A DNA stretch of 64,000 nucleotides from Thermoplasma sp. (GTDB lineage: Archaea; Thermoplasmatota; Thermoplasmata; Thermoplasmatales; Thermoplasmataceae). Position numbers and translations under genes: made by a program. The notes below the pieces were generated by a model, which was not told where the DNA came from, did no database searches, and saw only the letters and a list, made by a program, of their open reading frames with translations. The stretch's first letter is position 1; the number at the start of each line of letters is the position of its first letter. Where the stretch lies: positions 22,254 to 86,253 of the forward strand of contig NZ_VYIJ01000005.1 of the NCBI RefSeq assembly GCF_008709555.1, given 5' to 3'. This document shows, piece after piece, positions 17,756 to 26,807 of the stretch.

Positions 17756-19537
17756 GTGAATTACGTTCCAGATACATCGGTCATAGTGGACGGCCGCTTC
17801 ACTCAGTACATACAGGACAAGGAAGAGGCAAACGTGATCCTGCCAGAGGCGATGCTCTCCGAGGTGGAACACCAGGCAAACGAGGGACGCGCCATAGGTT
17901 TCGCTGCTCTTGAAGAGCTGAAGAAGCTGCGGGCGCTTGAAAGGGAAGGCAAAATAAGCATTGAGATTGTTGGTGAAAGGCCCAGGGAATGGCAGATAAA
18001 GAGAGCAAAGAGCGGGGAGATCGATGAGATGATCAGGAGTGTGGCGCTACAGTACGATGCCATTCTTGTCACGGGCGACAATATACAGCGGGATGTCGCC
18101 ATAATCAAGGGCATAAATGTTGATTATCTCCCCCCACCGGAAAAGATAGTGAAGAACATAGAGGAGTTCTTCGATGATACGACTATGAGCGTGCATTTGA
18201 AGGCTGGTACCAACCCCGTCCTCAAGGATGGGAAGCCGGGAAGCATAAAGTACCGGAGGCTCGATTATATCCTCAACCGGTCTGATCTTGAAAGCATAGC
18301 AAGCAACATAGTGAAGCGGGGCAAGCTTGAGGCTGATTCCTTCATAGAGATGGATGCGCAGGGCGCCACAGTCGTGCAGCTAAAAAACATTAGGATAGTC
18401 ATAACCAGGCCCCCGTTTTCAGATGATCTTGAGATAACTGCTGTTAGGCCCGTCGTAAAACTTGGCATAGACTACTACGATCTCGACGACAGGATAAAGG
18501 AGAGGCTGGAGAGCTCTGCGAGTGGCATTCTCGTCGCCGGTTCTCCGGGTGCTGGAAAGAGCACGTTCGTTCAGGCCCTGGCCGAGTTCTTCAACGCCCG
18601 CGGAAAGATAGTTAAGACCATGGAGAGGCCGAGGGATCTGGACGTATCGAAGGAGATAACGCAGTATACGGAGCTGGAAGGATCCATGGAAATGACGGGC
18701 GACATACTATTGCTTGTTCGCCCGGATTACACCATATTCGATGAGATGCGCGTCACAAACGACTTCAAGGTTTACGCCGATCTCAGGCTTGCCGGTGTTG
18801 GCATGGTCGGTGTGGTCCATGCCACAAGAGCAATAGATGCACTGCAGAGGTTCATAGGAAGAATCGAACTGGGTCTGATCCCGCAGATAATAGACACGAT
18901 AATATATATCAACAACGGACAGGTGGCGCAGGTCCTTAGCACGCAGTATACGGTCAAGATACCATACGGTATGACCCAGGAGGATCTTGCCAGGCCAGTC
19001 ATCGTTGTATCGGATCTCATATCAGGAAAGGATCTCTACGAGATATACAGCTTTGGAGAACAGGTCGTGGTCGTTCCTGTGAAGGAGAGGAAAGAATCGT
19101 CGATCTCCAAGCTGGCTGTGGACAGGATAGAGGACTACATAAAGCGCATCATAAGGAACGATGATGTTGAGGTCAAGATGGTTGGCGACAGCAGGGCCAT
19201 AGTTAGAGTGGATCCCAAATACATCCCGAAGCTCATTGGCCGAAGCGGTAAGAACATCACTGAGATAGAGAGGAAGCTTGGCATAAAGATAGACGTGGAG
19301 GAGTCAGGTTCTTCAGCTGAGAGGCAAAAAGCCGGTGTGGAGATAAAGAATAAGATAATTTACATCGATGTGGGTCATCCAAACAAGCATGTGCGCATAT
19401 ACCTGGGGGAGGTGCCGATACTTCAGGCCCTGTCATCATCCAAGGGCATAGTGAGGATAAAGCTGAGCACTGAGATAGGTAATGCAATATACAACCATAT
19501 AAAGAACGGAGGAGACATATTCTACTCAATAGACTAA
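17756..19537 (+). CDS. PIN domain-ATPase-KH domain protein
   Basis: A 593-residue archaeal protein with three parts. An N-terminal PIN domain (about 1-130) begins [12 protein letters not shown], with acidic residues from Asp6. A secretion/PilT-type ATPase (about 230-450) carries Walker [10 protein letters not shown] (262-270) and TIFDEMR. A KH RNA-binding domain has [11 protein letters not shown] (GxxG at 495-498). The combination suggests an ATP-driven RNA or ribosome-linked factor rather than a secretion motor; the exact role is not established to my knowledge. GTG 17756 is the only possible start. A DUF2250-like gene begins 1 bp after its stop. Confidence 0.88.
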   Translation: MNYVPDTSVIVDGRFTQYIQDKEEANVILPEAMLSEVEHQANEGRAIGFAALEELKKLRALEREGKISIEIVGERPREWQIKRAKSGEIDEMIRSVALQYDAILVTGDNIQRDVAIIKGINVDYLPPPEKIVKNIEEFFDDTTMSVHLKAGTNPVLKDGKPGSIKYRRLDYILNRSDLESIASNIVKRGKLEADSFIEMDAQGATVVQLKNIRIVITRPPFSDDLEITAVRPVVKLGIDYYDLDDRIKERLESSASGILVAGSPGAGKSTFVQALAEFFNARGKIVKTMERPRDLDVSKEITQYTELEGSMEMTGDILLLVRPDYTIFDEMRVTNDFKVYADLRLAGVGMVGVVHATRAIDALQRFIGRIELGLIPQIIDTIIYINNGQVAQVLSTQYTVKIPYGMTQEDLARPVIVVSDLISGKDLYEIYSFGEQVVVVPVKERKESSISKLAVDRIEDYIKRIIRNDDVEVKMVGDSRAIVRVDPKYIPKLIGRSGKNITEIERKLGIKIDVEESGSSAERQKAGVEIKNKIIYIDVGHPNKHVRIYLGEVPILQALSSSKGIVRIKLSTEIGNAIYNHIKNGGDIFYSID

Positions 19538-19538
19538 C

Positions 19539-20045
19539 ATGAACGAATACGAGAAGGAGATAGAAGAGCTGATAAATGATTACGATCTTCTGCGTGTGCT
19601 GAAGCATTTCACAGTAGCGCATGTGGATTACGCCAAGAACATAACCAGATATACAGAGATACCGCAGATGAGGGTGCGTGAATACCTGAAACGGCTGAAG
19701 GATATGGGCCTCCTGGACTATTATACGAACACATCAATAAAGAGGACTGAGGCGAAGCTAAAGAAGAGCGCCGAGGTGCACAAGCATCATACGTATTTCC
19801 AGATAAACAAGAAGGCTGAGGCTGTGCTTAAGGAGATAACCCCAAAGCTCTACGCTCGTTATCTGAAACCGGAAGATCTGGCTATGCTTTGCAGTAGAAA
19901 GGAGAGAAAGGGTAATCCCGGTGCCTGCGATAAGATATTTCGCATGGGATTGATCGATAAATGCTACGACCTCACCGATCTGGGCAGGGAAGTGTTCGAT
20001 ACGGCCAGGAAGATGCAGATACTGCACTGCGACGATAGAAACTAG
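19539..20045 (+). CDS. DUF2250-like winged-helix protein
   Basis: A 168-residue protein with an N-terminal winged helix (about 15-60; VDYAKNITRYTEIPQMRVREYLKRL), a conserved basic stretch with KRTEAKLKKS and VHKHHTYF, and a C-terminal part with three Cys (CSRKERKGNPGACDK, DKC). This matches archaeal DUF2250, of unknown function. It starts directly after the PIN-ATPase gene and is surely in its operon, which suggests a shared process. Its last 4 bp overlap the convergent methylase gene. Confidence 0.8.
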   Translation: MNEYEKEIEELINDYDLLRVLKHFTVAHVDYAKNITRYTEIPQMRVREYLKRLKDMGLLDYYTNTSIKRTEAKLKKSAEVHKHHTYFQINKKAEAVLKEITPKLYARYLKPEDLAMLCSRKERKGNPGACDKIFRMGLIDKCYDLTDLGREVFDTARKMQILHCDDRN

Positions 20046-21082
20046 TTCTTCTGGAAAAGGAATATGTACTCATGTTTGAACACATAGAACCCTCCAGAAA
20101 GTGCGCGGTAACGCCAGAGCGCCTCTGAACCGGCCTTGGCCCTTGTGAATTCGAAGTTCTTCACTATGGTGCTCTTGAGCCTGAAGCCCATATCCATGAC
20201 GGCCTGCATCGCGTAAAAGCCAAGCGGTATCCACTCTCCCCTTCTGTACTTGTCACCTATGACCATGGCCATGAACCTGCCATCCTCCAGATAATCCATA
20301 AAGTTCTTCACCACTCTGGATAGCATTTTTATGAAGTCCTCAACGCTCCTGGCATTGGAGAGGTCATCAGGATCGTCCGAGAATCTTATTATGTCATGGT
20401 ATGGAGGATGAAGTATAACCATGCTGAACTCGTCGATGCCGTTCTCGTCCATTATACCCTTTATATCAACGGTCATCGAATTTCCAGTGTAAAGTCGCGT
20501 TATCCCTTCCCCCTGGATCCTTTCTATTATATCCTCAGATTTTCTTACCACATCGTGGTTTATCTCTACCCCAACAGCATTTCTTCCAAGCTTCTTCGCC
20601 TCTATGAGGGTCGTACCGCTGCCGCTGAATGGATCCAAGACCCATTCATCTCTTTTCGTATACCTGATCAGCATCTGCCTGGGTATCTGCGGTACGAAGT
20701 TTCCCCAGTACCATCCCAGTTTCGATCCGCTGTAATCCCTCTCCTTGAACAACCACAGACTGTCGGTTATCACATCATCATACTCTCTCCACCTTGAAAG
20801 ATCTATTTCGCTGTAAGGAAGTTTTCTTGGCCTGAAAACCATCCTGTAGATCTCCTCGGCATAATGCGTAGCACGTTCAGTGGTCTTTGACTTCTCTATC
20901 TTACCGATGATCTGATAGAAAGCCTCTTCGTTCAAAGTAACGACATGCCCTTTAGCATCCTCTCCGTTTACGCAGGATAGAAGATAACCGGCAACATTGC
21001 GCACGGTCTCCATGTCCGGCGCCGATCTTATACCATCCACAGCTTTTTCAATGACACCGAGGGGTATTCGTACTTCGCCCAT
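20042..21082 (-). CDS. Orphan N4/N6 DNA-methylase-family protein
   Basis: A 346-residue AdoMet-dependent methyltransferase of the N4-cytosine/N6-adenine class. AdoMet motif I is DPFSGSGTT (Asp150), followed by GVEIN. The catalytic motif is HPPY (about 225-228) instead of the usual DPPY or SPPY. Motif I precedes the catalytic motif. No restriction endonuclease is encoded nearby, so it is not part of an evident restriction system. The start at 21082 is placed by a TATA-like box near 21107-21114; ATG codons at 21091 and 21097 are alternatives. RNA rather than DNA could be the substrate. Confidence 0.8.
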   Translation of the reverse strand: MGEVRIPLGVIEKAVDGIRSAPDMETVRNVAGYLLSCVNGEDAKGHVVTLNEEAFYQIIGKIEKSKTTERATHYAEEIYRMVFRPRKLPYSEIDLSRWREYDDVITDSLWLFKERDYSGSKLGWYWGNFVPQIPRQMLIRYTKRDEWVLDPFSGSGTTLIEAKKLGRNAVGVEINHDVVRKSEDIIERIQGEGITRLYTGNSMTVDIKGIMDENGIDEFSMVILHPPYHDIIRFSDDPDDLSNARSVEDFIKMLSRVVKNFMDYLEDGRFMAMVIGDKYRRGEWIPLGFYAMQAVMDMGFRLKSTIVKNFEFTRAKAGSEALWRYRALSGGFYVFKHEYIFLFQKN

Positions 21083-21612
21083 TGACAACATCAGCATGTT
21101 ATGAGATTTAATTTTTCTGTGGATCAAATGCCGTTGGTATTTCGTTGTATTCGTTTGAATTTGGAGCCATCATTCATTATCGATCCGAGGAGAAAAGCAA
21201 TAATGATCAATGCCATAGAAGCCATAATTAGCTTTCACGGTGTTATTATCCATACAATCACCTCTCTCCTATTCTTGATAGATATTCTGGTAGCGATCTC
21301 GATCTCGCTGCGTGCTTCTGAAAGGGAAAATAGAATTCAGGTGAAATTTAAGCCTGTCACTATGAAATCCCATGCAAAGTGTACCAAGCTCATTCTTCCG
21401 TATAGGCTCGGTCCTATTACAAGAAGGAATTGTCAACGTATATTGAGGGGGCATAAATATTGGATTTTCGTGAGTTAGATGCATTATTTTCCATGAAGAT
21501 GTTTTTGACCATATCAGCGCATGAAATCTAATATTGACGATATTAAATTTAAGTTGAGGGGGCGATCATAGTCCATGCGCATACTCGCGCTATCCAGATA
21601 ATCAAGAAGATA
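21083..21612. other. Gap of about 530 bp without a convincing gene
   Basis: Open frames here (for example a plus frame ending at 21478 and a minus frame at 21269-21484) lack promoter, ribosome-binding and family signals. A 10-bp direct repeat TTGAGGGGGC occurs at 21443-21452 and 21554-21563. The right side carries the 3' flank of the tRNA-Ile gene. A noncoding RNA cannot be excluded. Confidence 0.5.
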
Positions 21613-21687
21613 TGGGGTTGACCGGATTCGAACCGGTGACCTCTCGGTTATCAGCCGAGTGCTATAGCCTGTCTAAGCTACAACCCC
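21613..21687 (-). tRNA. tRNA-Ile (anticodon GAT)
   Basis: On the minus strand the sequence folds into a complete cloverleaf: acceptor GGGGTTG pairs with CAACCCC, the anticodon stem CTCGG/CCGAG closes the loop CTGATAA, and the T arm contains GGTTCGAATCC. The anticodon GAT reads isoleucine ATC/ATT codons. The discriminator base is A and no CCA is encoded. No intron is present. Confidence 0.97.
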
Positions 21688-21759
21688 GCAGCTCCGTAAT
21701 TTGTTCCACACATAATATTTTTTCCCTGTATGCTGTGGCATCACGCCACAGAGTACGAT

Positions 21760-22107
21760 CTAAACAGCATTGGCTAGATACTCTATAAGTGGCAGCAACC
21801 TCCTCCGGATCTCGCGGCCCATTTCTGTCAGTTCGTATGTTACGATATCACCATCATGCCTCTCGATCAGACCTGCGCCGACCATCTCGTGTAGCCTTGC
21901 AGATAGCATGGTGCTGCTGATACCCGGTATCGCCTTCAGGAGGTCGTTGAAGTTCTTCCTTGTATTATCATTCCCCAATACAGAAAGTATGAAGATGGCA
22001 TATTTCTTGCCCATTACATGGAGAACAGGCGTGGCAGGATCAATGCATATCTCGCCATCTTCAGTCCTTATCATGCAGGAAAGCGTTCTTTCCCCGTTCA
22101 CGATCAT
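21760..22107 (-). CDS. HxlR-family winged-helix transcriptional regulator
   Basis: A 115-residue regulator with the HxlR pattern: a helix with GKKYAIFILSVL, NFNDLLKAIPGISSTMLSARLHEMVGAGLIER as recognition region and wing, then YELTEMGREI. The signal is unknown. The coding start at 22107 overlaps the end of the upstream glycosylase gene by 47 bp; ATG 22074 is an alternative with a 14-bp overlap. It is the last gene of the operon that begins with rps6e, so it may be transcribed with translation genes. Confidence 0.88.
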   Translation of the reverse strand: MIVNGERTLSCMIRTEDGEICIDPATPVLHVMGKKYAIFILSVLGNDNTRKNFNDLLKAIPGISSTMLSARLHEMVGAGLIERHDGDIVTYELTEMGREIRRRLLPLIEYLANAV

Positions 22108-22723
22108 AATATCTGCATTTGCTATTTAAAGGACACCCATCGCATTCAGGGATCTTTTTACAGTGATCCTTGGAGATCTGCACGATCATGGCGTGCAGGT
22201 TCTTCAGGCGGTCCACATCCTTTATCTCCGCTTCAACAGATTCCCTGATGCCCTTTCCAGGTATCCCATAGCACCTCTCCAGAAACCTGATTGTGTATTT
22301 ATCCACGACGAAGACTGGAAAATCAAGCGCGTAAAGAAGAATGGAATCAAGAGTCTCCCGCCCGATCCCCTTCATGGATGAAAAGAAGGATTCTGCGACA
22401 CCGGCGTCTCGTATATTCTCCAAACCGCCAAACCGGTCTATCACCGATCTGGACAGAGAGATCAGGCGTTCAGCCTTCTGGTTGTAGAACCCTGATGATC
22501 TTATGATCTCAGCAAGATCCTTCACATCACATCTGGATATTTCAGCCAGGCTGTTAAGATGTCTTTCCTTAAGGCTTTTCATTGCCTTTTCGACATTTTT
22601 CCAGGAGGTGTTCTGTGTAAGTATGGCACCAATGACCACCTCATCCTTTGAATCAGCGGGCCACCAGTGCAGGTCACCGTATATTCGGAAAAGGTCATCG
22701 TATACAGTGCTGTATATGCCCAT
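22061..22723 (-). CDS. Endonuclease III-like DNA glycosylase, monofunctional (MagIII-type)
   Basis: A 220-residue HhH-GPD glycosylase with an iron-sulfur cluster motif C-x5-C-x2-C-x5-C (Cys188, 194, 197, 203). The helix-hairpin-helix reads MKGIGRETLDS. The catalytic Asp is Asp141 in VVDKYT. The Lys that endonuclease III uses for AP-lyase chemistry is replaced by Glu123, so it should only remove bases. ILTQNTSWKNVE and this substitution resemble MagIII-like 3-methyladenine glycosylases. It starts 4 bp after the aIF2-gamma stop. The substrate is inferred, not shown. Confidence 0.82.
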   Translation of the reverse strand: MGIYSTVYDDLFRIYGDLHWWPADSKDEVVIGAILTQNTSWKNVEKAMKSLKERHLNSLAEISRCDVKDLAEIIRSSGFYNQKAERLISLSRSVIDRFGGLENIRDAGVAESFFSSMKGIGRETLDSILLYALDFPVFVVDKYTIRFLERCYGIPGKGIRESVEAEIKDVDRLKNLHAMIVQISKDHCKKIPECDGCPLNSKCRYYDRERGKNAFLHDKD

Positions 22724-22727
22724 TGCT

Positions 22728-23963
22728 TCATTCCAGAGACTGGATTATACCGTAGCCTATCAAACGCCATCTGTTCAAAACGCGTCTTCCTATGGCCACG
22801 CGCATGCCGTTGAAGGCGGCAACTGGATACTTAAGTGAAACATCTATCTCGCCGCCTTTCATGGAATTCACAACGCCAACGGTGCTCGCAGTTGCGACAG
22901 TGAACATGAGAGTTTCCTTTGGCTTTATGGGCTCAACGTTTAGCTCCTGGTCCGAACCGACCACCCTCTTCAGCAGGTGCGATTCCAGTCTCATAGAGAA
23001 CGCAACCGGAGGTACCTTACCTACACGTCCGGCTATCCTGCCGGTGAACGCGTCTCCCTTGGTGAGAAATGGATCAAGCTTTGTACCAACGGCCGCAAGT
23101 CCACCTGGCCTTATCCTGTCATACGAGTATTTGCCGGCCATCAAACTTACTATTTCCGTTGTAACATTGTTCCATACGGTCTTGTTTCCCTTAGTGGTCT
23201 GAATGCCCGGGACAATCTCGATCTCATCGCCCACGGCAAACTCTCCCTGCGTCAGAGATCCACCTATGACGCCGCCTTTAAGTTCTCCAACTGGTGTTCC
23301 TGGTCTGTTTATATCGAACGATCTCGCTATATACATTATCGGATCGTCTTTCTCGTTAAACTCAGGTGAAGGTATGTATTTCTCTATGGCCTCGAAGAGC
23401 GCATCTATGTTTGTGCTGTGATAGGCGCTCACGGGTATTATGGGCGCGTTTTCAGCTATACTGCCCTTAACGAAGTTCTTTATCTCACGATAGCTCTCTA
23501 TGGCCCTCTCCTTCGTAACTAGGTCGATCTTGTTCTGCACTATTATTATGTTCTTTATGCCCATTATCTCAAGCGCAGTCAGATGTTCCCTGGTCTGTGG
23601 CTGCGGGCAGTGCTCGTTTGCGGCTATGACGAGAAGCGCTCCATTCATGAGCGCTGAACCTGACAGCATGGTGGCCATGAGCGTCTCATGGCCCGGCGCA
23701 TCGACTATGGATATTACCCTCTCAAGCTCGCAATTCTCGCCATTTTCCCGCGTATAATGCACGTTTCCAGATGGATCGTAGCACCTGTATATGGGCGTGT
23801 CTGCATAGCCAAGCTTTATGGAGATGCCTCTCTTTATCTCTTCCGAATGGGTATCGGTCTTCGTGCCCGTAAGAGCCAGCGTCAGCGTGCTCTTTCCGTG
23901 GTCAACGTGGCCTACCATCCCTATGTTGACGGAAGGCTGGGGCATCTTAAGCTTGCTGATCAT
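22728..23963 (-). CDS. eif2g: Translation initiation factor aIF2 subunit gamma
   Basis: A 411-residue GTPase that carries initiator Met-tRNA to the small ribosomal subunit within aIF2. G motifs are GHVDHGKST near residue 17, DAPGHE, and NKID. A Cys-bearing insertion (YRCYDPSGN, ENCELER) marks the zinc-knuckle region, reduced to two clear Cys here. ATG 23963 has GGAG upstream and overlaps the end of rps6e by 17 bp; ATG 23945, just after the rps6e stop, is the alternative. Coupling of S6e and aIF2-gamma is common in archaea. Confidence 0.97.
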   Translation of the reverse strand: MISKLKMPQPSVNIGMVGHVDHGKSTLTLALTGTKTDTHSEEIKRGISIKLGYADTPIYRCYDPSGNVHYTRENGENCELERVISIVDAPGHETLMATMLSGSALMNGALLVIAANEHCPQPQTREHLTALEIMGIKNIIIVQNKIDLVTKERAIESYREIKNFVKGSIAENAPIIPVSAYHSTNIDALFEAIEKYIPSPEFNEKDDPIMYIARSFDINRPGTPVGELKGGVIGGSLTQGEFAVGDEIEIVPGIQTTKGNKTVWNNVTTEIVSLMAGKYSYDRIRPGGLAAVGTKLDPFLTKGDAFTGRIAGRVGKVPPVAFSMRLESHLLKRVVGSDQELNVEPIKPKETLMFTVATASTVGVVNSMKGGEIDVSLKYPVAAFNGMRVAIGRRVLNRWRLIGYGIIQSLE

Positions 23964-24333
23964 CTTTCTTCTCCTCTAGGGGCGTTGGCCCGTACTGAAC
24001 GATCTTCAGGTTTATCTGTGATATGTCCGATCCTATTATTGATCCTCTAACCGTTATCCGTTTCCTTATGCCGTTCTTGCCCCTGTATCCCTTCCTGTAT
24101 GAGACCAGGATCTGCTTCTTGCCCTGCGTCTGCAGATCGGATCTCATCGGAAAACCGTCTATGGAACTGCCACCAGTGACCACAAGCTTGTAGCCCACGA
24201 GGTCGAAGAATACGCCATCTATTTCGTCACCAATTTTTCTTCCTACAAGCGATCCCATGCGCTCTGCCGGTATCTCCCTCTTGTAAGTCTTCCCGGTCTT
24301 GGGATCAGCTATGATTGCCAATGAATTAGCCAT
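23947..24333 (-). CDS. rps6e: Ribosomal protein S6e
   Basis: A 128-residue archaeal S6e of the small subunit, starting LAIIADPKTGKTYKRE and containing GRKIGDEIDG and TGGSSIDGFPMR. It is shorter than eukaryotic S6, lacking the phosphorylated C-terminal helix, as usual in archaea. ATG 24333 has AGGTGA 3 nt upstream and an A/T box at about 24362-24371. First gene of the operon with aIF2-gamma, the glycosylase and the HxlR regulator. Confidence 0.97.
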   Translation of the reverse strand: MANSLAIIADPKTGKTYKREIPAERMGSLVGRKIGDEIDGVFFDLVGYKLVVTGGSSIDGFPMRSDLQTQGKKQILVSYRKGYRGKNGIRKRITVRGSIIGSDISQINLKIVQYGPTPLEEKKDDQQA

Positions 24334-24442
24334 GATTCACCTGTCGGTTAATATCAATGCCCTTTAAAAATGTGATGATTCTGCACACCTTAATGAAGTA
24401 CGGGCTGTAATTCGCTTTCTCAATGCATCATATGACGGGTAG

Positions 24443-24451
24443 AATTTAAAT
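24443..24451 (+). promoter_or_regulatory. TATA box of the kae1-bud32 gene
   Basis: AATTTAAAT is centred exactly 26 nt before the GTG at 24473, which marks GTG as the first base of a leaderless message. Confidence 0.65.
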
Positions 24452-24472
24452 CTGAAGCTTTGATGACCTTGT

Positions 24473-26062
24473 GTGATAGTTCTCGGGCTAGAGGGTACAG
24501 CTCATACCATCAGCTGCGGCATAATAGATGAGGATAGAATCCTGAGCATGGAGTCCTCTATGTACAGGCCGAAAACTGGCGGTATAAGGCCTCTGGATGC
24601 CGCTGTGCACCATTCAGATGTTGTGGATTCCGTAATATGGCGCGCACTGGAGAAGGCGAAATTATCAATCCGCGATATTGATCTCATTGCCTTTTCAATG
24701 GGGCCTGGCCTTGCACCCTCGCTTAGAGTAACTGCTACAGCCGCAAGGACCCTGTCAGCTCTGACAGGGAAACCTATACTCGGTGTCAATCATCCTCTCG
24801 GGCATATAGAGATAGGCAGGCGTGTGACGGGTGCTGTGGATCCGGTCATGCTATACGTTTCAGGCGGGAATACCCAGGTCATAGCACATGTTAACGGCAG
24901 ATACAGGGTTCTCGGAGAGACGCTCGATATAGGTATTGGCAACATGATAGACAAATTCGCCAGGGAGGCAGGAATACCTTTTCCAGGTGGGCCCGAGGTC
25001 GAGAAGATGGCGCAGAAGGGTACCAGGCTACTGGATCTTCCATACTCCGTAAAGGGCATGGACACGGCCTTTTCTGGAATCCTAACGGCGGCTATGCAAT
25101 ATCTTAAGGCTGGAAATGCCATCGAAGACATAAGCTACAGCCTACAGGAGACGGCCTTCTCAATGATCGTTGAGGTGCTGGAGAGGGCGCTTTACGTTTC
25201 AGGAAAGGATGAGATACTCATGGCCGGCGGAGTTGCCCTGAACAGGAGGCTTCGCGAAATGGTCACCGAGATGGCTGATGAGGTAGGCGTCAGGGCGTAC
25301 CTTACGGATAAAGAATATTGCATGGACAATGGCATAATGATAGCGCAGGCAGCTCTGCTGATGTACAGATCCGGATTCAGGATGCATATCGAGGAAACCG
25401 CCGTCAATCCAAGATTCAGGATAGACGAGGTTGACGTACCATGGATCGCCGATAGCGTTAGGAAGGACTATGGAAAAGCTGGTGCGGAATCCCGCATAGA
25501 AGAAGTGGACTTCCATGGGCGTCCAGCCATTAGAAAGGTGCGGATTCCAAAGAACTACAGGAATCAGCATCTGGACAGCAAGATAAGGTACGATAGGATG
25601 CGGAACGAGTTCACCATGCTGAGAAAGATAAAGGATGCAGGCATCAAGGCTCCGATAGTTTACGATTTCGACCCATTTTCTTTTTCGATCACCATGCAGA
25701 GGATACCTGGAAGAATGATGTCGGCTGAACTATCCGAAGGAAAAACCGAGTATATGCATGATCTGGGTGCTGCAGTTGCAAAGCTGCATTCCACTGGGCT
25801 AGCTCATGGCGATCTTACCGTTAACAACATCATGGTGAATGAGGGCATCTATCTAATCGATCCAAGCATGGGAAAGGTGTCTGCAGAGATTGAGGACATG
25901 GCGGTTGATATATACGCGCTGGAAGATTCGGTGAAAGGCCTTGGTCTTGATCCTAGTATTGTGCTTAAACCGATGATCTCTGCGTATATATCAGACTTCA
26001 AGAATGCAGGCGATGTTCTGGAAACCGTCGGCGCAATAAGGAGGAGGCACAGGTATGTTTAA
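24473..26062 (+). CDS. kae1-bud32: Fused Kae1-Bud32: t6A threonylcarbamoyltransferase and kinase/ATPase
   Basis: A 529-residue fusion. Residues about 1-325 are Kae1 with metal ligands in HPLGH (His107, His111), YVSGGNTQ and GGVALN. Residues about 340-529 are the small kinase-like Bud32, with catalytic loop HGDLTVNN (Asp447, Asn452) and IDPSMGK. Kae1 transfers the threonylcarbamoyl group made by Sua5 to A37 of tRNA; Bud32 activates it. The fusion is known in several euryarchaea. The 3' end overlaps the Ham1-type gene by 8 bp. Cgi121 and Pcc1 genes are not in the window. Confidence 0.97.
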   Translation: MIVLGLEGTAHTISCGIIDEDRILSMESSMYRPKTGGIRPLDAAVHHSDVVDSVIWRALEKAKLSIRDIDLIAFSMGPGLAPSLRVTATAARTLSALTGKPILGVNHPLGHIEIGRRVTGAVDPVMLYVSGGNTQVIAHVNGRYRVLGETLDIGIGNMIDKFAREAGIPFPGGPEVEKMAQKGTRLLDLPYSVKGMDTAFSGILTAAMQYLKAGNAIEDISYSLQETAFSMIVEVLERALYVSGKDEILMAGGVALNRRLREMVTEMADEVGVRAYLTDKEYCMDNGIMIAQAALLMYRSGFRMHIEETAVNPRFRIDEVDVPWIADSVRKDYGKAGAESRIEEVDFHGRPAIRKVRIPKNYRNQHLDSKIRYDRMRNEFTMLRKIKDAGIKAPIVYDFDPFSFSITMQRIPGRMMSAELSEGKTEYMHDLGAAVAKLHSTGLAHGDLTVNNIMVNEGIYLIDPSMGKVSAEIEDMAVDIYALEDSVKGLGLDPSIVLKPMISAYISDFKNAGDVLETVGAIRRRHRYV

Positions 26063-26618
26063 GTTTGTGACAAGCAACCAGCATAAGTTTGAGGAGGTCA
26101 GCAGACTGGCCTCTTCATACGGTATTGATATAGAATGGGTGCGCATGAAATACGAGGAGATACAGGACGAGAGCACGGAGAGGATATCGTACGACAGCTG
26201 CAAAAAGCTTGCTGGGGTAGTTGAAGCGCCATACTTCGTTGATGATTCCGGTCTGTTCATAAATGCCCTGAAAGGTTTCCCCGGCCCGTTCTCCAGCTAC
26301 GTATCTTCCACCATAGGCAATGAGGGATTACTGAAGATAATGGAGGGCGTAGAAGACAGGTCTGCCTACTTCCTGACGGTCGTTTCTCTCAACGAGGGGC
26401 ATAGCATTATGCAGTTCACGGGTAAGGTCATGGGCAGGATAGCCACATCAATAAGGGGTTCCAATGGATTCGGTTACGATCCTGTGTTCATACCTGATGG
26501 ATCGAATATGACGTTTGCTGAGATGGATCTTGAAACTAAGAATGCCATATCACATCGCAGCATAGCATTCCGTGGGCTCTTTGAATATATAAAGATGAAT
26601 CATAGTGTTAAGAAATAG
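26055..26618 (+). CDS. rdgB: Non-canonical purine NTP pyrophosphatase (Ham1/RdgB family)
   Basis: A 187-residue house-cleaning enzyme that hydrolyses ITP, dITP and XTP to monophosphates. Family motifs are [11 protein letters not shown] at the N-terminus, [26 protein letters not shown] and SHRSIAF. ATG 26055 overlaps the kae1-bud32 stop by 8 bp, so translation is probably coupled. No signal for a separate promoter. Confidence 0.95.
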   Translation: MFKFVTSNQHKFEEVSRLASSYGIDIEWVRMKYEEIQDESTERISYDSCKKLAGVVEAPYFVDDSGLFINALKGFPGPFSSYVSSTIGNEGLLKIMEGVEDRSAYFLTVVSLNEGHSIMQFTGKVMGRIATSIRGSNGFGYDPVFIPDGSNMTFAEMDLETKNAISHRSIAFRGLFEYIKMNHSVKK

Positions 26619-26778
26619 TACATATAAAATTATAATTATTACAATCTCCGTATCATTCCTGCTCTTTACGATCATATATTTATAATCTCCTATCTGTCCA
26701 GGTGAAATATCAAATGTTCATGTCGAAAAACGTCAATGATAATCCTAAATCTTTTATAATATAGAAAAAAACAAAAAA

Positions 26779-26788
26779 CATATAAATA
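26779..26788 (+). promoter_or_regulatory. TATA box of the fixCXAB operon
   Basis: CATATAAATA is centred 24 nt before the ATG at 26808, inside a long A/T-rich intergenic stretch. Confidence 0.65.
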
Positions 26789-26807
26789 AATTCGCTATCT
26801 TCGAACA

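Noticed and set aside
21101..21478. 125-codon plus-strand frame between the methylase gene and tRNA-Ile
   Set aside because: It begins inside the methylase promoter region, lacks start signals, and reads as mixed hydrophobic and basic sequence without a family match.
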